DNA of 57,930 bases from Rheinheimera mesophila (GTDB lineage: Bacteria; Pseudomonadota; Gammaproteobacteria; Enterobacterales; Alteromonadaceae), in the NCBI RefSeq assembly GCF_000986865.1, contig NZ_LAVS01000016.1, positions 1 to 57,930 on the forward strand. The letters run 5' to 3'. The translations under genes were made by a program, and so were the position numbers. Every line of letters begins with the position of its first letter. The stretch's first letter is position 1. Shown piece after piece: positions 31,939-40,580 of this stretch. The notes below the pieces were generated by a model. The model searched no databases. It saw nothing but the letters and a program-made list of their open reading frames with translations, and was not told where the DNA came from.

Positions 31939-34773
31939 ATGAGCCAATTGACCGCCCCGTTCGCTGCTATTTTGCCGTCTGAGTTACAGCATGAAGTCGA
32001 TCTGGTTTTACCCACCTTGTTGTTGCCTGATTTGACTGAGGCACAGCAACAAGATCTGAAATTTTTACTGGCGGTCAGTCCTTTTTTAAGTCGGGTGATG
32101 CAACAGCAACCTCAGTTGATTTCAGTGCTGCTGAATAAACAGCAACTGGCTTTGCCTTTGGTGCAGCAGAACCCATTCGCAGAGCTTGCAGAACAATCAG
32201 AGGCCAGTGTATTTAAAGCATTGCGCCGTTGCCGCAATGCGATACTTGCCCAAATTCTGGCGGCCGATCTTCTGGCGGTGAAATCGACAGAGCAATGCCT
32301 GCAGGACATCTCTGCTATGGCGGATAACCTGATCAACTGTGCCTATCAGTGGGCCTATCAGGATGTGGCCACTCAGTGGGGTCACCCTTTGGATCAAAGC
32401 GGCAAGCCAATGCCTTTACTGATTTTAGGTATGGGTAAATTGGGTGGCGGTGAGTTGAATTTCTCATCCGACATTGATCTGATTTTTACCTATCCGCATA
32501 ACGGCGAAACCAGTGGTGGCCGTCGCTCTGTTGAACATCAGCAGTTTTTCACCAAGTTAGGCCAAAAGCTGATTTCTGCGTTGCATCAGGTGACAGCCGA
32601 CGGTTTTGTCTTCAGGGTCGATATGCGGTTACGACCTTTTGGTGACAGTGGTCCGCTGGTACTGAGTTTTGCCGCAATGGAAGACTATTATCAGGCGCAG
32701 GGGAGGGAGTGGGAGCGATATGCCATGCTCAAGGCCCGTATTCTGAACCCTGACTCTGTGCATGCACCCGAGCTGAATCAGCTACTAAAACCTTTTGTCT
32801 ATCGCCGTTACATCGACTACTCCGCGCTGGAGTCGCTGCGCCGGATGAAACAACTGATCGAGCAGGAAAACCGCCGTCGTAACAGAGTAGACAATATTAA
32901 GCTTGGCGCTGGCGGTATTCGTGAGGTGGAGTTTGTGGTGCAAACTCTGCAGTTGATCCGCGGTGGGCGTTTGCCTGAGTTACAGCAGGTGTCTATTTTT
33001 AACGCCTTAGAGGCGCTGAAACATCAGAATTTGTTAGAACCGGAACAGTATCAGCAACTGAAGCAGGATTATTTATGGCTGCGTAAAGTGGAGCAACTGC
33101 TGCAAGGGCTGGACGATCAGCAAACTCAAACCTTACCGGCCGACGAGCTGAACCGGCAGCGGCTGGTGTTGGGGCTGGGTTTTAGCAACTGGCAACAACT
33201 GACAGAGACCACGGAGCAGGCGATGGGCCGTATCCATCAGCACTTTAAACTGGTGATTGATCAGGGCGATAACCCTGAACCGGAAGTAATGGTGTTGGGT
33301 CGTTTATGCTGGGACAGCGAATTAGCCTCTGCTGATTTAGCAGAACATCTGGATTGGCTCTCTGCTGATGAGGCTGTACAACTTTTAGATCACCTGAAGC
33401 AGTTTAAACAAGACTGCCAAAAGCGCAGTGTAGGGCCACGTGGCCGTGAGCTGTTAGAAAAGCTTATTCCGTTTTTATTGCATCAACTGGCTAAACAACA
33501 AGGCTCTGCTTTGGTTTTGCAGCGGGTGCTTGGCGTATTCCGGCAAATTGTCAGCCGTACTGCTTATCTGGAGCTTTTATCCGAAAACCCGCCTGCGCTG
33601 CAGCAACTAGTGATGTTATGTCATAAAAGCGGCTGGCTGGCTGAACATCTGGCGCGTTACCCGCTGTTGCTGGACGAACTGATCGATCCGGCTCAACTTT
33701 ATCAGGTGCCAAACTCGACAGACTACAGCGACAAACTACGGCAGGCGATGCTGCGCGTGCCGACCGACGATTTAGAACTGCAAATGGAAGTATTACGGCA
33801 GTTTAAACAAGCGCAACAGCTACGTATTGCGGCGGCAGATATCACAGGTATTTTGCCTCTGATGAAAGTCAGTGACCATTTAACCTTTTTAGCCGAAGCC
33901 ATTATTGCCGCAGTAGTGGAGTTGTCCTGGCAGCAAATGGCGGAAAAATATGGTTTGCCTGCAGGGTTACAACCCGAAGATGCCAAAGCTTTTGCAGTGC
34001 TGGCTTATGGCAAACTGGGGGGCTTGGAGCTGGGCTATGGCTCGGATCTGGATTTAGTCTTTGTGCATCAGTGCGATAACCTTGCGCCAACTCAGGGCGA
34101 CAAAGCTATTGATTCGCGGCAGTTTTATATCAAGCTGGTGCAGCGTATCGTGCATATGTTTACCACCAGAACCCCAAGCGGCGTGTTGTATGAGATAGAT
34201 ACCCGTTTGCGCCCAGCCGGTAATGCGGGTTTATTAGCGGTGCATATTGATACCTATGCTGAGTATCTGGAAAAAGACGCCTGGACCTGGGAGCATCAGG
34301 CTTTGGTACGAAGCCGTCTGGTCTATGGCGATGACAGGATTTCAAAACGTTTTAATCAGATCCGCAGTGAAGTGTTAGCCAGGCCAAGGGATTTGGCTGT
34401 GCTGAAAACTGAAGTCACTGAGATGCGGCAAAAGTTACGGCAACATCATGGTGAACAAAGCACTGAAGTGAAACATGCTGCCGGTGGCATAGTGGATCTG
34501 GAGTTTATCAGCCAGTATCTGGTGTTGGGCTATGGCCAGCAGCACCCGGATTTATATTTTTACAGCGACAATATTCGTATTTTGGATGCCGCTGCTGCCG
34601 CTGGCTTGTTGCCATTGGAACAAACCCAGGCGTTACAACAGGCTTATCAGCAATTACGGGGCGTTAGTCACAGACAAACGCTCGACCCTGCCACTGAAAC
34701 CGCACAGCAGTTAGAAAATGCGATGGAGCAGGTACGGCAGGTGTGGGAACAGCTTTTCGGGCAAACGCTGTAG
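31939..34773 (+). CDS. glnE: Glutamine synthetase adenylyltransferase/adenylyl-removing enzyme
   Basis: The 944-residue protein has two nucleotidyltransferase domains. The N-terminal one has GMGKLGGGELNFSSDIDLIF (adenylyl-removing) and the C-terminal one YGKLGGLELGYGSDLDLVF (adenylylating). Both G-S-D-x-D metal motifs are intact. It adjusts glutamine synthetase activity in response to PII. Full length. Follows ygiF by 7 bases and ends 15 bases before a convergent gene. Confidence 0.97.
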   Translation: MSQLTAPFAAILPSELQHEVDLVLPTLLLPDLTEAQQQDLKFLLAVSPFLSRVMQQQPQLISVLLNKQQLALPLVQQNPFAELAEQSEASVFKALRRCRNAILAQILAADLLAVKSTEQCLQDISAMADNLINCAYQWAYQDVATQWGHPLDQSGKPMPLLILGMGKLGGGELNFSSDIDLIFTYPHNGETSGGRRSVEHQQFFTKLGQKLISALHQVTADGFVFRVDMRLRPFGDSGPLVLSFAAMEDYYQAQGREWERYAMLKARILNPDSVHAPELNQLLKPFVYRRYIDYSALESLRRMKQLIEQENRRRNRVDNIKLGAGGIREVEFVVQTLQLIRGGRLPELQQVSIFNALEALKHQNLLEPEQYQQLKQDYLWLRKVEQLLQGLDDQQTQTLPADELNRQRLVLGLGFSNWQQLTETTEQAMGRIHQHFKLVIDQGDNPEPEVMVLGRLCWDSELASADLAEHLDWLSADEAVQLLDHLKQFKQDCQKRSVGPRGRELLEKLIPFLLHQLAKQQGSALVLQRVLGVFRQIVSRTAYLELLSENPPALQQLVMLCHKSGWLAEHLARYPLLLDELIDPAQLYQVPNSTDYSDKLRQAMLRVPTDDLELQMEVLRQFKQAQQLRIAAADITGILPLMKVSDHLTFLAEAIIAAVVELSWQQMAEKYGLPAGLQPEDAKAFAVLAYGKLGGLELGYGSDLDLVFVHQCDNLAPTQGDKAIDSRQFYIKLVQRIVHMFTTRTPSGVLYEIDTRLRPAGNAGLLAVHIDTYAEYLEKDAWTWEHQALVRSRLVYGDDRISKRFNQIRSEVLARPRDLAVLKTEVTEMRQKLRQHHGEQSTEVKHAAGGIVDLEFISQYLVLGYGQQHPDLYFYSDNIRILDAAAAAGLLPLEQTQALQQAYQQLRGVSHRQTLDPATETAQQLENAMEQVRQVWEQLFGQTL

Positions 34774-34788
34774 CGGTGTTGTCCGCTG

Positions 34789-35397
34789 TTATCCTGTCAC
34801 TCTGCGGCGTGGTGCATTGAGATTAATGCAGTTTTGCTGCAAAAACGGAATGATTTTGTCAGTCAGTACCACGGCTCTGGATAGGTTGCAGAAGTACGCC
34901 TGAACTGGCTGTTCAAAATCAGAGGAGATGGCTTGTGAGGCTTCCTGAATAGCGCTTATGTAGCTAAAGTCAGTCTGGAAATAGTGTTTTACCTTGTAGT
35001 CTTTAGACAAGACCCAAAACAATTCGACTCCTTCTTTGCGGCCTTGCATGGTCAATACAGTTTTTAAGGTGTCACCGACGCGGAAACGTCTGTCGGTTTC
35101 CTGTCCTTTCCAGTTTTCTGGTAAGGCAATCATACGGTTGGCTCTGTCTTGCAACAGAGGAACCAAATTACTGTGGTCGTCGGTCAGTTCTATAACAAAA
35201 TCTGCTGAGTCTTGTTCTTTATCGTCAAAGGAACTGCGAATATTGCTGTAAAAGTTGGTAAAGCCTTTTACTGCCTCTGAACTTTTTTCAGACAGTTTGT
35301 CCGGCTTGAAGTACAGCAATTCAGGTTTAAACATCACAATAGCAGCGAGTATAAATAAAAAGGCTGCAAGCAATAAGTGCTTGATCCAAAACCACAT
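34789..35397 (-). CDS. Membrane-anchored protein of unknown function
   Basis: The 202-residue product has one N-terminal membrane helix (about 5-23, LLLAAFLFILAAIVMF) with a periplasmic remainder that includes DFVIELTDDHSNLVPL and FRVGDTLKTVLTMQGRKEGVELFWV. Two cysteines near the C-terminus could form a disulfide. I recognise no family. It lies alone between glnE (convergent) and the lipid A acyltransferase on the same strand. Codon pattern is like the neighbours. Confidence 0.65.
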   Translation of the reverse strand: MWFWIKHLLLAAFLFILAAIVMFKPELLYFKPDKLSEKSSEAVKGFTNFYSNIRSSFDDKEQDSADFVIELTDDHSNLVPLLQDRANRMIALPENWKGQETDRRFRVGDTLKTVLTMQGRKEGVELFWVLSKDYKVKHYFQTDFSYISAIQEASQAISSDFEQPVQAYFCNLSRAVVLTDKIIPFLQQNCINLNAPRRRVTG

Positions 35398-35489
35398 AGC
35401 TTTTATCCCTGGTCAGCGTCAAGCCATCATAACTTGCCTTTGCGCTGCGCTGCAACTTCTCTGCTTGAACTGAAGTTGCAGCCAGCTTG

Positions 35490-36413
35490 CTAATACAGGC
35501 TTGGATCGTCAGGATTCGGGCGGGTTTTAAAGCGGCGGTGCAACCACATATATTGTTCAGGATGGGCCAGAATACCTTGCTCCAGCCACTGGTTGACCCG
35601 GGTCACATCCGCTTTAGCATCCCCGCTGGGGAAATTTTCAAAGGCGGGCAGCGCATCAACACGATAGCCCTGATATCCAGGTAAACGATAACAGTGAATA
35701 GGTACTGTTTCACAATTAGCGCTGCCAGCAAATAATAAGGTGCCAGTGGTGGTGGCGGTTTCTTTAACTGCAAAAAACGGCACAAATTCAGCTTTATTGC
35801 GGCCATAGTCCTGATCCGGCAGATAAAAGCAGACTTCTTTTTCATTTAACGCGTTGATCATGGTACGGACATCCCGTTTGCCAATCAGGTAACGGTTAGA
35901 ACGGACCCGGCCATGGTATTGGAAGTACTCCATAATTTCGTTATCGTTTGGCCGGTAGAAACCTACTGCAGGACAATGAAAGCCAAAAGTGCGGGCTATC
36001 ATTTCCAGCGATAAAAAGTGACCGCTGAGTAACAACACGCCTTTGCCCTGATCCAGAATCGCCTGAATATGTTCTTTGCCGGTGAAATGACATAAAGGAC
36101 GGGCACGCCAGTCTGGCCACCACCAGCCAATAAAAGTTTCAAAAGCAGCTTTGCCGGTTTCTTTAAAGTTTTGTTTTACTAAGGCTTCACGTTCATCTTT
36201 CGGCATATCCGGGAAACACAGTTCCAGATTACGGCGGGTGACTTTTACTCTGGATTTCATGGTTTTCATCAGCAGCCAGCCGACCCCTTCACCCAGTTTC
36301 ATCAGCACAGGATAAGGCAACCACAGCAGCAGCCACATCAGACCTAAAGCGAACCACAAAGGCCAGTGTTTCGGATGCAGGAAACCAATAGTAAAACGTG
36401 GGACATGAACCAC
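35490..36413 (-). CDS. lpxL: Lipid A biosynthesis acyltransferase (LpxL family)
   Basis: The GTG at 36413, with GAGGA 6 bases upstream, gives 307 residues beginning VHVPRFTIGFLHPKHW, aligning with E. coli LpxL. It carries HFLSLEMIARTFG (catalytic His), VGFYRPNDNE and the C-terminal MWLHRRFKTRP block. It adds a secondary acyl chain (laurate type) to Kdo2-lipid IVA at the inner membrane. A reading from 36539 would translate through a long hairpin downstream of tolC and is rejected. LpxL versus LpxP is not separable by eye. Confidence 0.92.
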   Translation of the reverse strand: MVHVPRFTIGFLHPKHWPLWFALGLMWLLLWLPYPVLMKLGEGVGWLLMKTMKSRVKVTRRNLELCFPDMPKDEREALVKQNFKETGKAAFETFIGWWWPDWRARPLCHFTGKEHIQAILDQGKGVLLLSGHFLSLEMIARTFGFHCPAVGFYRPNDNEIMEYFQYHGRVRSNRYLIGKRDVRTMINALNEKEVCFYLPDQDYGRNKAEFVPFFAVKETATTTGTLLFAGSANCETVPIHCYRLPGYQGYRVDALPAFENFPSGDAKADVTRVNQWLEQGILAHPEQYMWLHRRFKTRPNPDDPSLY

Positions 36414-36494
36414 AACAAATCCTCGGGCAAAAAAACTGCGGCTATTGTAACGAAAAAAAGCGGGGAAAAAAGCGCTAACTGGTAGGAACAGGCT

Positions 36495-36524
36495 CGTCTG
36501 AAGCTGTGATGACAGCTTCAGACG
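36495..36524 (-). terminator. Long perfect hairpin downstream of tolC
   Basis: CGTCTGAAGCTGT (36495-36507) and ACAGCTTCAGACG (36512-36524) pair perfectly over 13 bp with a 4-base loop. It lies 20 bases past the tolC stop. No U-tract follows, so it may be a weak terminator or 3'-stabilising structure. Confidence 0.6.
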
Positions 36525-36543
36525 AAAAGCTCTGAACAAAGTT

Positions 36544-37890
36544 TTAGTTACCTAAAGCTTTGTTTACAGTGAATAAATCTTCTTCAGTTAAAGTACCTGC
36601 TGCTTGTTTTAAGGCTAAAACAGACAGGATGTAGTCGTAACGGGCTTTGGACAGGTTACGGCGGGCATCAAACAGGTTTCTGGTACTTTGTAAGACGTCA
36701 ACAATAGTACGGGTACCTACTTCAAAACCTGCTTCAGTGGCTTTTAACGCACTTTCAGCCGACACTACAGCTTGCTCTAAGGCCTTGGTGCTGGAGATCA
36801 AAGCACCGACGTTGTTGTAGTTGCTGCGAACCTGACGAACTACACTACGGTAACTGAGTTCCAGATCTTCAGATGCTTCCACATAATTTGCCCGACGAAC
36901 GTCCTGATTGGCAACAACAGCGCCACCTGCATAAATAGGTACATTCAAAGACAAGCCTATTGACTCTGAGTCCTGACGAGGTGGGTTATTGACCGTTCCT
37001 GTCTCTTTTAATGTGAATTTGTTATCGCTGAAACCTTTTTGCATGGTGAAGTCGACTGTTGGGTAATGGCCCGCTTCGGCGACTGTCATGTTGTGCTCAG
37101 AAATTTGTACGGCTAGTTTTCTGACTTTCAGTTCAAGATTGTTATCTTGAGCTATTTCAACCCAGTCAACAGGATTGGCTGGCGTTGGTTGGCTGGTGCT
37201 AAATCTACTTGTGTTGAGTGAATCAAGCTCTGGGTGGTACTCTCCAGTGATCTCGCGTAGGGCCTCACGCGCTATTTCGAGCGTGTTCTGAGTTGCAATT
37301 TCGCGTGCAACAGCGCTGTCGTATTGTGCCTGGGCTTCATGAACGTCAGTGATAGCAGTTAAACCTACAGCGAAACGTTGTTTAGTTTGCTCTAATTGAC
37401 GCTCAATAGCGCGCTTCTCTGCTACCACAAAGCTCAAATCATCTTCCGCAGACAATACATCAAAATAAGCTTGAGAGGTCCGTACAATCAAAGCCTGCAC
37501 TGTTGCGTTATATGCAGTTTGGCTTTGTAGGGCAACTTTCTCTGCAATCGCCAGATTCTCCCAGTTAGACCAATCAAAGACCGATTGCTGTAACTGGAGA
37601 GTGATATCTTTTTGTCTGCTTTCTGTTTCAAATTGAAGATTATCGACCAAATCGAACTGTTCTGAGTTAGATTTGGTTGCAGACATGGATAAGCCTATCT
37701 GTGGGAGTAATCTGGCTCTTGACACATCGATCCCAGCTTTGGCTGCATCACGAGTGGCAGCAGCTTTTAATACTTGTGGGTCTTTTTTGGTGGCTAATTG
37801 ATAAATGGTTTGCAAATTTTCGGCATTCGCCTGCACACTCAGAAGAGCCAGTGCCGAGCCTACCAATGTGCCTAACAAGGTTTTTTTCAT
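36544..37890 (-). CDS. tolC: TolC outer-membrane channel
   Basis: The 448-residue protein has a signal peptide (to NANA) and the internally repeated TolC layout: two OEP halves with helical barrels. Motifs include YFDVLSAEDDLSFVVAEK, RFAVGLTAITDVHEAQAQYD and the second-half counterpart FEVGTRTIVDVLQSTRNL. It is the outer-membrane exit duct for efflux pumps and type I secretion. Neighbours match E. coli (tolC divergent from nudF). It lacks a long C-terminal tail. Confidence 0.95.
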   Translation of the reverse strand: MKKTLLGTLVGSALALLSVQANAENLQTIYQLATKKDPQVLKAAATRDAAKAGIDVSRARLLPQIGLSMSATKSNSEQFDLVDNLQFETESRQKDITLQLQQSVFDWSNWENLAIAEKVALQSQTAYNATVQALIVRTSQAYFDVLSAEDDLSFVVAEKRAIERQLEQTKQRFAVGLTAITDVHEAQAQYDSAVAREIATQNTLEIAREALREITGEYHPELDSLNTSRFSTSQPTPANPVDWVEIAQDNNLELKVRKLAVQISEHNMTVAEAGHYPTVDFTMQKGFSDNKFTLKETGTVNNPPRQDSESIGLSLNVPIYAGGAVVANQDVRRANYVEASEDLELSYRSVVRQVRSNYNNVGALISSTKALEQAVVSAESALKATEAGFEVGTRTIVDVLQSTRNLFDARRNLSKARYDYILSVLALKQAAGTLTEEDLFTVNKALGN

Positions 37891-38006
37891 AACCGAAAGT
37901 CCATAATGTTGCGAAAGTGAGCCAATAATACCTTGTTGGTATTAACTAAGTAATGATTAAAGCGTAAACAGCATAGCTTCAAGTGTAACAGAATGTGAGT
38001 CTTCAA

Positions 38007-38642
38007 ATGCCTGATTTCAAGCCAGAAAATTATCCATCCTTTCATCGTTCTGATGTAAAAATACTCGACCAGACCACAGTTTTTCAGGGTTTTTTCCGGA
38101 TAGACAGCTACACAATCCAGCATAAGCTGTTCAATGGGGGCTGGAGTGGCGAGGTAAAGCGGGAGTTATTTGAGCGGGGTCATGCCGTCATTGTGCTGCC
38201 TTACGACGTAAAAAATGACAGTCTGGTGTTGATTGAGCAGTTTCGGATCGGCTCTTTACAGAATTCACATGGCCCCTGGTTGCTGGAAGCCATAGCCGGC
38301 ATGATTGAACAGGACGAAACTATTGAGCAGGTTGCCCGTCGTGAATCGGAAGAAGAAGCAGGTCTGAGACTGACAGAATTCTGGCCTATGCTTAGTTATC
38401 AGAGTAGTCCGGGCGGCAGCACTGAGCGGATCCATTTGGTACTGGCCAGGCTGCAACAGCAGGTCGCAAGCGGGGTTTTTGGCTTGGCATCTGAGCAGGA
38501 AGATATTAAAGTTCATAGCCTACCGCGCAAGGTCGCCATGCAACTGCTACAGGATGGCAAAATTGATAATGCCGCCACTGTCATCGCCCTGCAATGGTTA
38601 GCCTTGAATCTGGCTGACGTGCGCAAGCGTTGGGCGGAATAA
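38007..38642 (+). CDS. nudF: ADP-ribose pyrophosphatase NudF
   Basis: The 211-residue Nudix hydrolase has a canonical Nudix box at GMIEQDETIEQVARRE...EEEAGL (G-x5-E-x7-RE-U-x-EE-x-G-U). It hydrolyses ADP-ribose to AMP and ribose phosphate. The ATG at 38007 gives MPDFKPENYPSFHRSDVK, aligning with E. coli LKPDNLPVTFGKNDV. A GTG at 37995 is possible. It begins the nudF-yqiB-cpdA-yqiA-parE series found in E. coli. Confidence 0.95.
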   Translation: MPDFKPENYPSFHRSDVKILDQTTVFQGFFRIDSYTIQHKLFNGGWSGEVKRELFERGHAVIVLPYDVKNDSLVLIEQFRIGSLQNSHGPWLLEAIAGMIEQDETIEQVARRESEEEAGLRLTEFWPMLSYQSSPGGSTERIHLVLARLQQQVASGVFGLASEQEDIKVHSLPRKVAMQLLQDGKIDNAATVIALQWLALNLADVRKRWAE

Positions 38643-38672
38643 ATTCACTATCAAAGAGGTTAAGTAGCTGGA

Positions 38673-39116
38673 ATGCCAAATTTGGCCCGAAAACCTTATG
38701 TGCCCTATTTGCCTGATTTTCTCAGTTTATGTGAGAGGAATTACGCGCAGCTACGTTTTTTCCTGCCGGTCAATCAGCGGGCAGGACAGCGTTGCCTTAT
38801 TCATATTAATGCCAGCGAAAGTTATCAGGTTGAGCTGTTAGAGCTGTGCAAATACACCACGACTGTCAGTATTGAACTGATTAGCCAGTCGATGACAGGC
38901 TGGTTAAAACCCCGTTTTGAAGTTCGGCTTTACCATGATGCACGGCTGGCTGAAGTGCTGGCTTGTCAGCAAGTACGGCAGTTAAAAGCCGTCTACAGCT
39001 ACCCCAATGTTGATATGTTATTGCCGGATGAAAAACGCCAGATTAATTTATTACTGCGCGACTGGCTGAACTTATGCGCACGCCGGGGCTATCAGAACAC
39101 AGGGTTATTGGCCTGA
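38673..39116 (+). CDS. yqiB: DUF1249 protein (YqiB)
   Basis: The 147-residue protein matches the YqiB/DUF1249 family: YVPYLPDFLSLCERNYAQL at the start, YTTTVSI in the middle, VRLYHDARLAEVLACQ, and YPNVDMLLPDEKRQIN. Role unknown. It sits between nudF and cpdA as in E. coli and overlaps cpdA by TGATG. Confidence 0.92.
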   Translation: MPNLARKPYVPYLPDFLSLCERNYAQLRFFLPVNQRAGQRCLIHINASESYQVELLELCKYTTTVSIELISQSMTGWLKPRFEVRLYHDARLAEVLACQQVRQLKAVYSYPNVDMLLPDEKRQINLLLRDWLNLCARRGYQNTGLLA

Positions 39117-39886
39117 TGGCTGTGGTGTTGGCTAGTCAAGACTCCTATCGTCTGCTGCAAATTTCTGATTGTCATCTGGTATCTGAGCCAGACGGCTGGT
39201 TTTGTGGGGTGCAGCCTTATCGTCAGTTGCAATTGCTGCTGTCTCAACTTCACGCCAATCAACCTGATGCACTGATCCTGACCGGTGATTTAACGCAGGA
39301 TCACAGTCTGGCCTCTTACCAACTGATCGCAGAGCTGTTGAGTGACTGGTCCTGCCCTGTGGTTTATCTTCCTGGCAATCACGATGATATCGCCTTGATG
39401 CATCAGGCTTTTGCATCACCGCCTTTTTCTGCGCAGACAGAGTTAAGCCTGGGCGACTGGCGGCTCTGTTTGCTCAACAGCAAGGGGCCGACACCTGCTG
39501 GTTATTTTGATAGCACCAGGCAGCGACAGTTACAGCGGCAGCTCGGGGTTTATCCGCCAGATACAGCAATCTGGCTGTTTTGCCATCACCATATCAGTCC
39601 GATGGGCAGCTTTATTGATGAGCATATTCAGCTCGACGCGGCGGCTTTATGGCAGATCATCGGCGCTGACCGGCGGATTAAAGGTTTTGCCCATGGCCAT
39701 TGCCATTATGCTTATGCCAGACTGCTGCACGGAGTCCAATTGGTTGGTTGTCCTGCCAGCTCAGTGCAGTTTTTACTTACAGCGGACTATCAGAGCGTGG
39801 CGGGTCGTCCTGGTTATATCGAATGGATTTTTAATGCTAACGCACAGGCCGATAACGCAGTGCGCTGGCAATTTCTGGAAGGGTAA
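39116..39886 (+). CDS. cpdA: 3',5'-cyclic-AMP phosphodiesterase CpdA
   Basis: The ATG at 39116 overlaps the yqiB stop (TGATG) and gives 256 residues. Metallophosphoesterase motifs in order: QISDCHL, LTGDLTQD, PGNHDD, FCHHHISPMG and HGHCHY. These bind two metal ions and hydrolyse cAMP in the cytoplasm, lowering CRP activity. A reading from 39074 would extend into yqiB with no support. The stop is contiguous with the yqiA ATG. Confidence 0.94.
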   Translation: MAVVLASQDSYRLLQISDCHLVSEPDGWFCGVQPYRQLQLLLSQLHANQPDALILTGDLTQDHSLASYQLIAELLSDWSCPVVYLPGNHDDIALMHQAFASPPFSAQTELSLGDWRLCLLNSKGPTPAGYFDSTRQRQLQRQLGVYPPDTAIWLFCHHHISPMGSFIDEHIQLDAAALWQIIGADRRIKGFAHGHCHYAYARLLHGVQLVGCPASSVQFLLTADYQSVAGRPGYIEWIFNANAQADNAVRWQFLEG

Positions 39887-40456
39887 ATGTCTAAACTTGT
39901 GGTCTATTTGCATGGCTTTGCCAGCTCGTCCCAATCCGAAAAAGCCTTAATCACCCAAGCCTTTTTCCAACAGCAACTGCCCGATGTGGAGCTATTGCTG
40001 CCGGATTTACCTTACACGCCCAAAGAAGCGGTCGCCGCCATTGAGCAAGCATTAAAGGGCCGGCGTCCTGATGCAGTGATCGGCAGTTCATTAGGTGGGT
40101 TTTTAGCCACTTATCTGGCGGAACAAAGCGGCTGTTATGCCGCGCTGATTAACCCGGCTGTGGCACCTTATCAGTTATTAAGCCAACACTTGGGGACTTA
40201 TCGTCATCCGGTGCTGCAACAGGATTTTACCGTGGCGGCCGAGCATATGCCGCTGTTGGCAGAGCTTGAGCGTAAACCCTCAGCGTTGGACAGATATCTG
40301 GTGCTGTTGCAGCAAGGTGATGAAGTACTGGATTATCGCAAAGCGCTGCAGTTTTATGCAGGTTGTACAGTGGATGTGCAACCTGGTGGGGATCACAGCT
40401 ATCAGGGCTATGCCAATTGCCTGAGCACTATTGTCAAGTTTTGCCAAATAGCGTAA
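39887..40456 (+). CDS. yqiA: YqiA-type esterase
   Basis: The 189-residue alpha/beta hydrolase has VVYLHGFASSSQSEKA at the start, the nucleophile elbow GSSLGGFLA, and late Asp/His in GDEVLDY and GGDHSYQGY. E. coli YqiA is a carboxylesterase; the natural substrate is unknown. It immediately follows cpdA and precedes parE by 124 bp, where a palindromic repeat remnant lies. Confidence 0.92.
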   Translation: MSKLVVYLHGFASSSQSEKALITQAFFQQQLPDVELLLPDLPYTPKEAVAAIEQALKGRRPDAVIGSSLGGFLATYLAEQSGCYAALINPAVAPYQLLSQHLGTYRHPVLQQDFTVAAEHMPLLAELERKPSALDRYLVLLQQGDEVLDYRKALQFYAGCTVDVQPGGDHSYQGYANCLSTIVKFCQIA

Positions 40457-40477
40457 AACACTGGTTGTTAATACAGT

Positions 40478-40538
40478 TATATCCCATTTGAAGTAGCTGC
40501 ACAGAAAAGATAGTGATACTCAGATTACTTTGGGTATA
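40478..40538. repeat. Degenerate palindromic repeat remnant
   Basis: TATATCCCATTTGAAGTAGC near 40478 and ACTTTGGGTATA ending at 40538 resemble the inverted ends of the element at 16530-16658, with the centre deleted. It lies in the yqiA-parE gap. Confidence 0.4.
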
Positions 40539-40580
40539 TTCAATGAGTGATTTAGTCATCAAAAAAGTGATGTTTGCCTT

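Noticed and set aside
36414-36539. 45-residue N-terminal extension of the lipid A acyltransferase
   Set aside because: The region contains the tolC-end hairpin, does not align with LpxL, and a GTG with a good Shine-Dalgarno starts the conserved part at 36413.
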